A stretch of DNA of 38,138 bases from Verrucomicrobiota bacterium. Lineage in GTDB: Bacteria > Verrucomicrobiota > Verrucomicrobiia > Verrucomicrobiales > DEV007. Below, one piece after another: positions 1 to 8,365 of the stretch. Made by a program: the position numbers and the translations under genes. Each line of letters starts with the position of its first letter. Position 1 is the first letter of the stretch. Below the pieces are notes generated by a model. The model ran no database searches and was not told where the DNA came from. It saw nothing but the letters and a program-made list of their open reading frames with translations. The stretch is from positions 1 to 38,138 of the forward strand of contig DAOUQC010000048.1 in NCBI GenBank assembly GCA_030625775.1. The letters run 5' to 3'.

Positions 1-237
1 CAGCCGACGATTGTCGATGATGAAGCATCATTGAAAGCAGCCAGTCGCGATGAAGACGCCCGTACTCTGGTGGGTGAAGATGTGGCGAGAAGCTTTCCTG
101 AAGCGGGAGTGCCGACGCAACAGCAGCAAAGGCAGATGATCATAGAAGCCGAAAAACCACCCAAAAAGAGGAGGGGGTTTTTATGGTTCAAGAAAAGGAC
201 CCCCAAGGAGGTGAAAAATTCTTTTGGACGACCTTAG
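1..237 (+). CDS. C-terminal end of an unknown protein (5' truncated)
   Basis: The reading frame is open from the first base of the window to a TAG at 235-237, giving 78 residues with no start codon that needs to be chosen, so the gene begins upstream of the window. The visible part is hydrophilic: an acidic stretch, a glutamine run (QQQQ) and a strongly basic end (PPKKRRGFLWFKKR). No domain is recognisable. It converges on the PPK2 gene, with only about 10 bp between the two stop codons. A basic tail like this could bind nucleic acid or membrane surface, but nothing proves it. Confidence 0.55.
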   Translation, partial: QPTIVDDEASLKAASRDEDARTLVGEDVARSFPEAGVPTQQQQRQMIIEAEKPPKKRRGFLWFKKRTPKEVKNSFGRP

Positions 238-247
238 TGGTCGAATC

Positions 248-1054
248 TCACTCAATGACGATCTTTGAGGGATCAAAGTCGACATCGGGGTATTTCATAT
301 CGAGGGCTTCAAGGGTGTTGATCATCAGCTGGGTCACCACCAGATTGCGGTGCCATTTGCGGTCGGCAGGAATAATGTGCCACGGGGCATGATCGGTGCT
401 GGTTTTTGTGATCATGTCCTGGAAGGCGGTCATGAATTCGGGCCAGCGGGCACGATCGTCGAGGTCGTCGACATTGAATTTCCAGTGTTTTTCAGGATCA
501 TCGAGACGGGCCTGAAGGCGTTGTTTCTGTTCTTTGTTGGAAATCAGCAGGAATAGTTTTACGATGGTGGTGCCTTCATCGCTGAGCATTTTCTCAAAGG
601 CATTGATGTGTTCGTAGCGTTTGGACCAGACACTTTCGGGTGCAAGGTTTTTTACTCTGACGGCGAGGATGTCTTCGTATTGGCTGCGATTGAAGATGGC
701 GATCTTGCCTTTACGGGGTACGCGGTAGTGAATGCGCCAGAGGTAGTCGCGGTCGAGTTCGTTTTCGCTGGGTTTTTTGAAGGACTTCACGCGCACACCT
801 GCGGGATCGGTATCGGCGAATACTTTGCGGATGGTGCCGTCTTTGCCTCCGGCATCGATGGCTTGGAAAATGACCAGGACTTTGTGTTTGTGTTCAGCGT
901 AGAGGAGTTCCTGGAGCTCGCCGAGACGGGCCGTGAGAGCGGGGAGGAGGGCATTGCCTTCTTCCTTTCCGACCGGATGCATGTCGTCGTCCTTGGTGTC
1001 GATTTTGGAGAAATCAACCTGGGTGCCGGGTGTGATGAGGTATCTGGATGGCAT
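248..1054 (-). CDS. ppk2: Polyphosphate kinase 2 family protein (PPK2, class III-like)
   Basis: This 268-residue cytoplasmic enzyme should transfer phosphate between polyphosphate and nucleotides. The PPK2 hallmarks are all visible: a Walker A-like loop DAGGKDGT at residues 67-74, a Walker B-like segment with FNRSQYED at 121-128, a basic lid region around 176-193 (KQRLQARLDDPEKHW), and the PADRKWHRN motif near 229-237. The FNRSxYED form rather than FNRSWYNRA recalls class III enzymes, which phosphorylate AMP and ADP; that sub-class call is inference. Length fits a single-domain PPK2. The gene is monocistronic, converges on the gene at 1-237, and its start codon lies only 8 bp from a 7-bp repeat array that replaces a normal leader; no Shine-Dalgarno sequence is visible. 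Confidence 0.93.
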   Translation of the reverse strand: MPSRYLITPGTQVDFSKIDTKDDDMHPVGKEEGNALLPALTARLGELQELLYAEHKHKVLVIFQAIDAGGKDGTIRKVFADTDPAGVRVKSFKKPSENELDRDYLWRIHYRVPRKGKIAIFNRSQYEDILAVRVKNLAPESVWSKRYEHINAFEKMLSDEGTTIVKLFLLISNKEQKQRLQARLDDPEKHWKFNVDDLDDRARWPEFMTAFQDMITKTSTDHAPWHIIPADRKWHRNLVVTQLMINTLEALDMKYPDVDFDPSKIVIE

Positions 1055-1062
1055 GGGGTGCA

Positions 1063-1132
1063 GAATTAGGAATTAGGAATTAGGAATGGAGTATGGAGAA
1101 TGGAGTATGGAGAATGGAGAATTATGAATGGA
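1063..1132. repeat. Ten-unit degenerate 7-bp tandem array upstream of ppk2
   Basis: Read on the plus strand, the 70 bp divide into ten consecutive heptamers: three copies of GAATTAG, then GAATGGA, GTATGGA, GAATGGA, GTATGGA, GAATGGA, GAATTAT and GAATGGA. The array ends 8 bp upstream of the ppk2 ATG (minus strand), so in the mRNA or promoter it would read as pyrimidine-rich CTAATTC and TCCATTC units. Short perfect-phase units of this type can change copy number by replication slippage. Confidence 0.85.
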
Positions 1133-1283
1133 AGATTTACAATGAAGAAGGGATCTCAGGGGTCTCGCAAAGGTGCGAAGAACGCAAAGGGAGAGTTGTG
1201 AATGATTATCTGATTAGTGAGGAGATCCAGTTGATTGTCGGGAATACCGCTAGACCTAAAAATGCGAGCAGTAGCCATACGCT

Positions 1284-1320
1284 GATCATTCCAAGCTCGA
1301 GAAAAGCAGATGGAATGATC
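1284..1320. repeat. Perfect 10-bp inverted repeat, 17-bp spacer
   Basis: Arms GATCATTCCA (1284-1293) and TGGAATGATC (1311-1320) are exact reverse complements. No T-tract follows immediately on either strand, so it is not a textbook terminator; it could be an operator, an RNA hairpin or a remnant of a small repeat element. Confidence 0.6.
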
Positions 1321-1424
1321 CCGTAATGTGGTGTTTTATTTTCTCGACCATCGTTCACGCTGTATCGGAACTTTAGTATTCCTTACGCAGTGGAAGCAAG
1401 ACGAAAGAGGTGAAATGCCTTCAA

Positions 1425-3560
1425 CTATTTTGCCAGGCTTGCTACTTCCTCATCAGTCAAAGCGCGTTTGTAGATGGCGGCTTCGTCGAGGCGGCCTTCC
1501 CAGTTGTCGCTGTTGTCGCAGCGGCCACCGATGAAGATCTGGTTGAAATTTGAGGGAAACCTGGCGGGCAGCTCGGCGTCGATTTCTTTTTTGCCGTTGA
1601 GGTAGACGCTGACGTGATTTCCTTTACGCACCAGGGCGACGTGATTCCATGTCCATCGCGGGATGACATTTTTTCCTGCGAGTTGTTTGTCTGCGCCGTG
1701 TTGCAGAATGAGTTTGCCTGCATTGCCGGAGCTGCCGCCGATGCCGAGGTGGTCCCCCTGGGTGCCGAGCATGTAGTTCTTGTCGCGGGAAAACATCCAG
1801 CCGGTGAAGGGGCGTCCTTCGTTGGGCATGCCGTTCCAGATCCACAGGGAGATGGAGTAGTCCTCGCCAAGATCGGCGATCTGCGAACGCAGACGACCAC
1901 CGGCAAAGTGAGCACTGCGGTTGATGTCATCACCCTTGCAGAAGGCATTCGAATGAGGGCCGTCAAGATGAAAGACGATGCCGGGTTCGTAGATGGCGTC
2001 ATTATGATGCGGGGAGGAGTCGATTGCATCCGGAGCTTCGAATTCATCCAGTCGCCACCAGGCGGAGGGTTTGCTGTTGGCAATGGCTTCAGCTGCGGCG
2101 CCACGAGAGGCGACATAGTTGCGACGATTTTTTCCGGAAACGACTTCCTGGAGTTGGGTCAGGGTTTCGACGATTTTGGGCTCGGCCTGGACTTCGAGTC
2201 CGGCTGAGCGGGCGGGCCAGGTGTTGTAGCCACCGAGCAGATGTTGTTCGGGTGGGGGAATGTAACCTTCGGCACCGTTGGCAAGTTCGACCGTCATGTT
2301 GCCATCGAGTGGAGTCGAGGCTTTGAGCTTGAGACCAGTCAGGGCGTAGGTTTCGTTGGGGGTGGTGGTGATGCTGAAATTGCCAATCCGAATTGCCTGC
2401 AGGTGAATTTTGGTTTTTTGTTTTTCGTGCAGCAGGACGGATTCACGCGCATAGACCTCTTGAAGGGTTTTGGGCTCTTCGGTTTTCATTTTATCCAGTA
2501 CACCCATGGCCCACTCGAGGCGTTGCTTGTCCGGAACACGGTAGTTCAGCGGCAGGATGCGTTCCGCCATGGCGAGAGAGATCTTGTCGTCGTACTTGAT
2601 TTTGGCGTGAGCTTCAAGCGCGATGTCCAACAGGCCGTCGGTGTAGCTGTGGATGTCGTGGGGTTTTTCTTTCGGTGCCGGCTTGGAATAGTCCCGATTG
2701 TAAATATCACCACTGGCTCCGTGGGTCATGGCACCAACAAAATCGGGTTTACCCTCAGGTGCTTTGGGGGCGAGTTTTTGTTTCAGGCCTTCGGAAAACA
2801 AGCCAAAATAATCGGCGCTGACTGCTGTGTCACCGTAGTAGTGCATTGAAAAATTGGCGAAGAGAGCGATGGGGCGTCCGTCTTTGGCTTGAAAGGACAG
2901 CAGAGTGAGATCCGGATCTTCAGGGCCGGACTCGCCGGTGGCTTCCTCGCTGAGATAACCGGGATGCATGTTGGCTCGAACCGTGTAATTGCCAAAAGGG
3001 TCGACTCTCAGGCGGTCGGGGCGACGAATCCAGCGACGCAGGGCGGTGTATTCCGGAGCCTGGGCAACCGCCCATCCGAAACGGGCAGGTTCGAGATTTT
3101 TTTCAGCGCTGATGATGGCTTTGGCAAGGCGTTTTACCAGCAGTCGCTGATAAACCGGATCGGCATCGGTACCCAGGCAGCCGAAACTGGATGGGGCCGA
3201 ATGAGTGTGAGTGGCAGAGATCAGCATGTGATCGGGTGAAATGGAAGTGCTCTTGGCGGCGAGGGCTTTTGCTTCGTTGAGAAGTGCGGTCGGCATCATG
3301 CAACTGTCAGTGATGACGATGGCGAGCCGGTTTTTTGGATTGCCATCATCGAGCACCAGGGCGCGGGCGTTAACTTCGGTTTTCACTTTGTCGGCTTTGC
3401 GACTGGTCATTCCGCCATTAATGAGGACGGGAAATGTTTCAGGTGTTACGCTTACCACGGCTGCCCCGGCCTTGAAGGTGGTATCAGCTGCTTGAATCAA
3501 ACCGAGTCCGGAACAGGTGAAAGCGGCAAGACAGAAAGTGAAGAGGGGTAATTTTTTCAT
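1425..3560 (-). CDS. Secreted neutral-ceramidase-like hydrolase with C-terminal LamG domain
   Basis: The 711-residue protein starts with a clear Sec signal peptide (MKKLPLFTFCLAAFTCSGLGLIQA). Residues about 28-480 resemble the neutral/alkaline ceramidase N-terminal domain: the zinc-site motif SATHTHS with H118 and H120, a further candidate ligand H240 in NFSMHYYGD, and several Gly/Asp loops. Residues about 498-711 form a concanavalin/LamG-like jelly roll (AWWRLDE at its start, DYSISLWIW, WNHVALVRKGNHVSVYLNGK, IFIGGR, and the closing LDEAAIYKRALTDEEV). Family knowledge suggests hydrolysis of an N-acyl bond in a lipid or glycan, with the LamG domain binding carbohydrate; the substrate is unknown. 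No partner gene is adjacent; the divergent PQQ protein starts 142 bp away. Confidence 0.85.
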   Translation of the reverse strand: MKKLPLFTFCLAAFTCSGLGLIQAADTTFKAGAAVVSVTPETFPVLINGGMTSRKADKVKTEVNARALVLDDGNPKNRLAIVITDSCMMPTALLNEAKALAAKSTSISPDHMLISATHTHSAPSSFGCLGTDADPVYQRLLVKRLAKAIISAEKNLEPARFGWAVAQAPEYTALRRWIRRPDRLRVDPFGNYTVRANMHPGYLSEEATGESGPEDPDLTLLSFQAKDGRPIALFANFSMHYYGDTAVSADYFGLFSEGLKQKLAPKAPEGKPDFVGAMTHGASGDIYNRDYSKPAPKEKPHDIHSYTDGLLDIALEAHAKIKYDDKISLAMAERILPLNYRVPDKQRLEWAMGVLDKMKTEEPKTLQEVYARESVLLHEKQKTKIHLQAIRIGNFSITTTPNETYALTGLKLKASTPLDGNMTVELANGAEGYIPPPEQHLLGGYNTWPARSAGLEVQAEPKIVETLTQLQEVVSGKNRRNYVASRGAAAEAIANSKPSAWWRLDEFEAPDAIDSSPHHNDAIYEPGIVFHLDGPHSNAFCKGDDINRSAHFAGGRLRSQIADLGEDYSISLWIWNGMPNEGRPFTGWMFSRDKNYMLGTQGDHLGIGGSSGNAGKLILQHGADKQLAGKNVIPRWTWNHVALVRKGNHVSVYLNGKKEIDAELPARFPSNFNQIFIGGRCDNSDNWEGRLDEAAIYKRALTDEEVASLAK

Positions 3561-3650
3561 AAATTGAGTTTAACTTGGGAATAGTATAGACAGGCTTTGG
3601 CGGCTTGTGTTGAAAAAAATGGCAGGATGAGTGTAGGGGCAGGAATGATT

Positions 3651-3670
3651 CCTCGCGGCTTGCCGCGGGG
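3651..3670. repeat. GC-rich hairpin upstream of the PQQ-repeat gene
   Basis: CCTCGCGGC and GCCGCGGGG pair over nine positions with one G-U pair and a two-base loop. It lies between the divergent ceramidase-like and PQQ genes, about 33 bp before the latter's ATG, where it could affect leader structure. A shared core CTTGCCGCGGG recurs near 23891-23901 ahead of an ABC-F gene. Confidence 0.4.
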
Positions 3671-3702
3671 AGAATTCAATTATGAAGTGAGGAAATAAGA
3701 CA

Positions 3703-4938
3703 ATGATAAGGGGTAATCAATATTTAGTGGTCACACTGGGATTGTGCTTGGTTTCGGCAGGTTTGACGGTGGCTGAAGACTGGCCAAATTGGTTGGGGCC
3801 GAATAAAAACGGAATTGTTGCAGAGAAGGCTCCGGCTGATTTGGATGAAGTGAACTGGAGAAGCAAAGTGGGGATTGGGTTTTCGAGTGTGGTCGTAGCG
3901 GGAGACCGTTTGATCACTATGGGGCATGATGGGAAAAAGACGGGAGGTCAGGAAACGGTCTGGTGTCTGGATGTAAAAACGGGCAAACCCTTGTGGTCGG
4001 ATTCGTATGCAGCACATCTCTTGGACAATCTGCATGTGGGTGGGCCGGCAGCGACTGCTCTGATCGATGGAGAGCAGGTTTTCACCTTGAGTCGTGACGG
4101 GCAGCTGCATTGTTACTCGCTGAAAGAGGGCCAGCAGATCTGGCAGCGTAACATGATGAATGAAGCGGGGATGAGCCAGTCGCCGGAGTGGGGGTTTTCG
4201 GCATCACCGGTGGTGGTTGGAGAAACATTGATCATCGAAGCGGGAGCGACTTTTTGTCTGGATAAAAATTCAGGCAAGGTGCTGTGGAAGAGTAAAGTTT
4301 ATCGACCGGCCTACGGCACCCCAACTGTATTCCAGGATGTTTCAGGACATAACTGTCTGGCAGTATTAAAAACCGACGGTTTGGTTATTTTAAACTTGAG
4401 CGATGGGAATACCCTGGCTTTTACAAAATGGGAATCCCCTTTCAATACCAACTCGACTACTCCCATTGTGTGGGACAAGCATTACATTTTTGTCTCAACG
4501 GGTTATGACCGGGGATGCGTTTTGTATGACTTCAATGGAGCTGTATTGAAAAAAATCTATGAGAAACCCGTGATGAGCAATCACATGAGTAACAGCGTAT
4601 TGATCGATACTTATCTTTATGGTTTTGACGGCACGGCTCACCGGGGCAGGCCGACAGAATTTGTCTGCATGAATTTGAAAACAGGTGTCGAGCAATGGCG
4701 TGTGGGATCCGAAATTTTGTTGGGCTGTGGCTCGCTGATTGTGGCGGCTGATCAATTGCTGATCCTGAGTGAGCAGGGAGAATTGATTCGGGCGAGAGTG
4801 TCACCGGAGGAATTTGTGCCCAAGGACCGTGCTCAGGTGTTGGGAGGACGGTGTTGGACTCCTCCCGTGTTGGCAGGAGGGCGTGTTTACTGCCGCAATT
4901 CCCGTGGTGATCTTGTCTGCATTGGCAATGGGCAGTGA
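3703..4938 (+). CDS. Secreted PQQ-like beta-propeller repeat protein (BamB-like)
   Basis: This is a 411-residue exported protein. The N-terminus (MIRGNQYLVVTLGLCLVSAGLTVA) is a signal peptide, and mature residues begin with EDWPNWLGPNKNGI, the opening typical of planctomycete/verrucomicrobial BamB-like propellers. Repeats with the W/A-x-D-x-x-x-G-x-x-x-W signature recur: CLDVKTGKPLWSD, CYSLKEGQQIWQR, CLDKNSGKVLWKS and CMNLKTGVEQWRV. The start is supported by an AGTGAGGA ribosome site 10 bp upstream (3686-3692). Proteins of this type are often scaffolds without bound PQQ; no quinoprotein dehydrogenase active site is evident, so an enzymatic role is doubtful. It appears monocistronic. Confidence 0.85.
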   Translation: MIRGNQYLVVTLGLCLVSAGLTVAEDWPNWLGPNKNGIVAEKAPADLDEVNWRSKVGIGFSSVVVAGDRLITMGHDGKKTGGQETVWCLDVKTGKPLWSDSYAAHLLDNLHVGGPAATALIDGEQVFTLSRDGQLHCYSLKEGQQIWQRNMMNEAGMSQSPEWGFSASPVVVGETLIIEAGATFCLDKNSGKVLWKSKVYRPAYGTPTVFQDVSGHNCLAVLKTDGLVILNLSDGNTLAFTKWESPFNTNSTTPIVWDKHYIFVSTGYDRGCVLYDFNGAVLKKIYEKPVMSNHMSNSVLIDTYLYGFDGTAHRGRPTEFVCMNLKTGVEQWRVGSEILLGCGSLIVAADQLLILSEQGELIRARVSPEEFVPKDRAQVLGGRCWTPPVLAGGRVYCRNSRGDLVCIGNGQ

Positions 4939-5038
4939 GCGGCTTTAGACGGAGCTTGGAGGATGATTAAAGGTTTATTTTTAAAATGGTGACGATTTTT
5001 CTTTATTTTGGCTACGGTTTTCATGCACAATACAACAA

Positions 5039-5344
5039 ATGTCTGAAGAATCTTTCATGAAGACGCAGCGGGAAATGATCGAGGAGTTGATCTGGTCAGG
5101 TTTTCCTCAAGGCTATGTTGCGCTACGAAACCCTGAATACCTGGCGGGAGTGCTCGATGAATTCATCGATAAAGAAAACCATGACCCGGTGGATATGCTG
5201 CAGGATTCTGTGTCATTGAATCACGTGGCTTATCGGATGGCCAAGCCGGAAGAGCGCTTGGAGGATGACAAGGTTCAGATGTACCGCGATTTGGCAGAGT
5301 ACGTCTGCAGAGGTCTGGCTTTAGCTGGTTCGATGGAGAGTTAG
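5039..5344 (+). CDS. Small conserved-looking hypothetical protein
   Basis: The 101-residue acidic, apparently soluble and mostly helical protein has no signal peptide or membrane segment. The text around EELIWSGFPQGYVALRNPEYLAGVLDEFIDKENHD and NHVAYRMAKPEER has the composition of a real globular protein, and the gene occupies a stretch with no competing gene on either strand. No Shine-Dalgarno sequence is seen before the ATG. A second in-frame ATG at residue 7 is possible. I do not recognise a family and give no function. Confidence 0.65.
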   Translation: MSEESFMKTQREMIEELIWSGFPQGYVALRNPEYLAGVLDEFIDKENHDPVDMLQDSVSLNHVAYRMAKPEERLEDDKVQMYRDLAEYVCRGLALAGSMES

Positions 5345-5530
5345 TCCACTGATTGTCATTTCATCAAAGCATTGGATCTTCTGATGTAGAACGGATTACC
5401 AGTCCGGTTGTTCGGGTACACAAAAATAGGCGAGGTATCTTTGACTGCGTCTGTCTGCTCATGTGCCTGCGGGCACTGACTTTGGTGTTTCCACGCACTT
5501 CCAGTTCGGAGGAAGCGGGGGTGCCACTGG

Positions 5531-5872
5531 CTAAAAAGCTGACTGGAACAGCCAGTAGAGCATGGCGCACAGCAAGAGAAAGAGGCAGAAGAAATTAAAC
5601 AAATGGCGGTGACGTTCCTGGCGTGCCACTTGTTGGTGTTTGCGGCTCAGCCTTTTTTTCTTCTGCGGTGAGTTGCGACGGTGCCCCTCATGAGGTGAAA
5701 TGATGTCGCGGGTGGTGATTTTGTGTTTACGCTCACGGAAGGGCGCATCTGCGATGAATTCTTCAAGCCTTCCAATTTGGGCATGAAGCTTTTGCTCGGT
5801 TTGCTCCAAATTTTTCCGACGGGATCCACTCGGTGGAGTTTTTTTCCCAGAAGAACGGCGTTGTTTTTTCAT
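5531..5872 (-). CDS. Small basic tail-anchored membrane protein of unknown function
   Basis: This 113-residue protein is strongly basic: residues 1-20 are KKQRRSSGKK-like, residues 22-45 form a short charged helix (LEQTEQKLHAQIGRLEEFI), followed by another Arg/Lys/His-rich stretch (RRNSPQKKKRLSRKHQQVARQERHRH). It ends in one hydrophobic segment, about residues 92-110 (FNFFCLFLLLCAMLYWLF). Topology is therefore most likely an N-terminal cytoplasmic basic domain with a C-terminal tail anchor. It is last in a minus-strand train with the coiled-coil protein at 5968-6597, 95 bp downstream of it. No family recognised; interaction with nucleic acid or acidic lipid is only a guess. Confidence 0.6.
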   Translation of the reverse strand: MKKQRRSSGKKTPPSGSRRKNLEQTEQKLHAQIGRLEEFIADAPFRERKHKITTRDIISPHEGHRRNSPQKKKRLSRKHQQVARQERHRHLFNFFCLFLLLCAMLYWLFQSAF

Positions 5873-5967
5873 GACGCAGGTTTTTATCCAACCTTTGGAG
5901 AGATGAAACGGCGGGAGAAGACAGGATTAGCTTTGCTCTAAAAACAAGGTATTGCCAGGAGAACGAC

Positions 5968-6597
5968 TTATCTGGCCAGGAAAAACTGGATGGCCAAAGT
6001 GAGGGAGCCTGCAATCATCAGCGGTAAGGTGAAAGCCAAACCGCGCATCATCCAATAAGAAAAACTGTTTTCATCGCCGCTGGCCAGGGCATTTTTCATC
6101 GATTGGCTCTTCAGCTTGGGGATCGACTTCATTCCCTCCATGATATGGGATGATTTGACCAGTTGTTCCTGGGCATCATCTATTTTTTCTATTGCCCGGC
6201 TCAATTCATTGCGTAGCTCTTTGCGACTCCAGAGTTCCGGGCGAAGAGCTTGTACGGTTTTTAACTGGTGTTCGAAATTCTCCTTGGTATCGAGATAGGA
6301 ATCAGCACGTTTTTGCGCTTCCACAGCTTCCCGGTCCAGTGAGGTGATGCAGCGGGAGAGCTTGTCGCTCACCTCGGTACGCCCTTTCATAAAATCATCT
6401 TTTTTCCGATGGAGTTCTTCTAGTTCGGTTTTTTGGCGCTCGACAGCTTCTTGTTTGTGGCGTAACTCCTGAAGTTGTTCCTGCGCCTCATGAACCTGGT
6501 CTTCAAAGTCCTCCTGATAAGGGGTGACAGCCTCAAAGGCGTTGTCATCGAAGTGAATCAAAACTTCCTGATCGTCGAATTTGGTCACTGTACTCAT
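5968..6597 (-). CDS. Tail-anchored coiled-coil protein of unknown function
   Basis: The 209-residue protein has a short N-terminal segment (residues 1-25), then a long heptad-type coiled coil over about residues 28-140 (EDQVHEAQEQLQELRHKQEAVE and similar, rich in Glu, Gln, Lys, Leu), and one membrane segment near 185-206 (GLAFTLPLMIAGSLTLAIQFFLA) at the very C-terminus. This architecture puts the coil in the cytoplasm, tethered to the inner membrane. The gene starts 31 bp after the permease gene ends and precedes another small tail-anchored protein, so it may be a partner of the permease. No enzyme motif is present and no named family is recognised. Confidence 0.7.
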   Translation of the reverse strand: MSTVTKFDDQEVLIHFDDNAFEAVTPYQEDFEDQVHEAQEQLQELRHKQEAVERQKTELEELHRKKDDFMKGRTEVSDKLSRCITSLDREAVEAQKRADSYLDTKENFEHQLKTVQALRPELWSRKELRNELSRAIEKIDDAQEQLVKSSHIMEGMKSIPKLKSQSMKNALASGDENSFSYWMMRGLAFTLPLMIAGSLTLAIQFFLAR

Positions 6598-6628
6598 AGA
6601 TCTTAAAACTAGTTAAGGTCTATTAATA

Positions 6629-8365
6629 TTACAATTCGTCTAAAAATACCAGCTTATTTATTGTTTTTATGGAAAAAATAATAGGTAGGGCGATTGCTAC
6701 GCTAGTTATGGCAAATGCGCTTAAAACAGCATAACGAGCGGAAGGATTGGCCATAATCGAGTGAATTTCGGTAGAAGATCCGGCTTTCAAAAGGGCAATG
6801 TGGGCAAAAATGAGGCAGCCGATGAACAGGGCTACGTAGGCAAAACTGGTAATCAGGCAGAGAGTGCCGCCAAAACCGGAAACGATTCTGGCCGAGTTGC
6901 TTTCCTTCAAATTGGGAAAGAGGGCACCGAAACCCACGGCAATGGCATTCAGGCCAAGGCTGAGTAAGACGATGGCACAGGCAAAAAAGGTGATGTCGCT
7001 GTCGGGGAGTTGCAGCATATGGCCTGAAAGCAGGAGGATGGCGAAAGTGGCGCTGCCGGTGAACAGCGTGCTGAGAACGAGCTTCTGGATGATGATCCGG
7101 GACAGTTGAAGCGGTGACATGGCAAGAATCCAGAAGCGTCGCCCTTCCAGGCTGAATTGGGGGAAAACAAAACGGGTGGTCAGGGTGGATAGGGTCAGAG
7201 CACACACGGTCAGGTTGAGGAAGGCGAACATTTGGGTTTCCTGGGGACTGGAACGGTTGTATTCCATGTGTCTCAGGCTGAGGGCATAGAGGGATAACAG
7301 GCTGAAGATGATGAGGAATTGCAACCACTGGCCGGGTTCGCGGACGAAGCTGCGCACATCTTTGAGGCTGATGGCAAGCATTGGGGATTGCGGCAGATTG
7401 AAGCGGCGCACAGTCTGTTGATAAGAAAATTGGAAATTTCCAGGGCGTGCCCGTTGGCGGGCGGCGGTGGCTGCAGCGTATTGCAGGCTGCGGCTTCTTG
7501 CCGGGAAAAAGAAGTAGCGGGCTAACCAGGCGGCAATCAACAACACCATCAGGGCATTGCTATAGAGGAGAGTTACGTTCAAGGGATCCTTATTGAGTCG
7601 CCACGGATGGCTCCAGTCAATGATGGATTTGGCCAGCCAGCTTGAGGGCAACAGCGGCGAGGTGCTGACATCGGTGTGTTGCAGAACCAGTTGTAAGGTC
7701 AGGGCGGCACTGAGGCCGGTTTTGTCGCTGAGTTCTTTGTCTGACTGGTAGGTTTTCAGGCCAGAAAATGCAGCTACCAGGGTGATTGTTATAGCAGCGT
7801 AGATGAGGTGGGTGCGTTTGAAGTAACGGACAATGAATAATAACAAAGCAACAGCAATTCCTGTACTGATGATGACAAAAGGAATCAGGCTGGCAATGGT
7901 TTTGAGATAAAAAACACTGCCTACTTCCCGATGTTGAGCAAAGGCGATCAGCAGGGGGGTGGTAATGAACAGCAAACCCCAGCTGGAGAAGAGGGAGGTC
8001 TCCAGACATTTCCACAAACACACCACACGGTGAGAGAGTGGCAGTGTGAGCATCCAGGAGGTTTCTTTGCTGCGGAAGAGAGCGATATAACTCGCGACAC
8101 CGGAAGAAAAGGCCAGCATCAGGAAAAAGCAGAAAAAAATCAGGTAAATAACGCGGTCGGTCAGCAGGTCACCTGCAGCAGGCAGGCGGGAAATGTAGGC
8201 AAGCCCATGACTGAATATGAGGTAGGCGGTGACACTGTAAAGGATGAGGAACAGGCCGATCGTAGCGCTCATCAAACGTGAGCGGCAGACATGGGCAACG
8301 AACCGATGGCGCAATATCCTCAAATGGACTTTGCACAGCAATCGGAACTGTTCGAATTCACTCAC
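6629..8365 (-). CDS. ABC-2-type exporter permease-like membrane protein, no ATPase nearby
   Basis: This is a large polytopic protein of 578 residues with roughly a dozen hydrophobic segments in two halves separated by a soluble stretch near residues 240-330. I chose the GTG at 8365, because its GTGA overlaps the TGA of rlmI, a standard translational-coupling arrangement; the upstream ATG at 8548 would lie deep inside rlmI and adds 61 residues of unlikely Pro/His/Arg-rich text. The pattern FRSKETSWMLTLPLSHR early in the protein resembles the putative ABC exporter/ABC-2 membrane family. No nucleotide-binding subunit is adjacent, so the motor must be encoded elsewhere or the protein is not an ABC transporter. 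Substrate unknown. Confidence 0.75.
   Translation of the reverse strand: MSEFEQFRLLCKVHLRILRHRFVAHVCRSRLMSATIGLFLILYSVTAYLIFSHGLAYISRLPAAGDLLTDRVIYLIFFCFFLMLAFSSGVASYIALFRSKETSWMLTLPLSHRVVCLWKCLETSLFSSWGLLFITTPLLIAFAQHREVGSVFYLKTIASLIPFVIISTGIAVALLLFIVRYFKRTHLIYAAITITLVAAFSGLKTYQSDKELSDKTGLSAALTLQLVLQHTDVSTSPLLPSSWLAKSIIDWSHPWRLNKDPLNVTLLYSNALMVLLIAAWLARYFFFPARSRSLQYAAATAARQRARPGNFQFSYQQTVRRFNLPQSPMLAISLKDVRSFVREPGQWLQFLIIFSLLSLYALSLRHMEYNRSSPQETQMFAFLNLTVCALTLSTLTTRFVFPQFSLEGRRFWILAMSPLQLSRIIIQKLVLSTLFTGSATFAILLLSGHMLQLPDSDITFFACAIVLLSLGLNAIAVGFGALFPNLKESNSARIVSGFGGTLCLITSFAYVALFIGCLIFAHIALLKAGSSTEIHSIMANPSARYAVLSAFAITSVAIALPIIFSIKTINKLVFLDEL

Larger units (their letters stand above)
1055..1424. 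other. 370-bp gene-free intergenic stretch with several repeat motifs
   Basis: Besides the 7-bp array at 1063-1132, the stretch has two copies of CGCAAAGG (1166-1173 and 1183-1190) around a TGCGAAG, and a perfect 10-bp inverted repeat at 1284-1320. Frames open here (for example 1093-1326) translate the repeat itself into low-complexity MENG/MEN text and are unlikely to be genes. The region should contain the ppk2 promoter and the 3' end of the ceramidase-like transcript, but I see no convincing -35/-10 pair or T-tailed terminator. Confidence 0.6.

Noticed and set aside
1093-1326. 77-codon plus-strand ORF in the gap upstream of ppk2
   Set aside because: Its beginning is a translation of the 7-bp repeat array (MENGVWRMENYEW) and it has no domain or ribosome site.
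5353-5598. Plus-strand ORF of 81 codons after the 101-residue gene
   Set aside because: It overlaps the end of a better-supported minus-strand gene, has an Arg/Ser/Thr-biased composition and shows no family resemblance.
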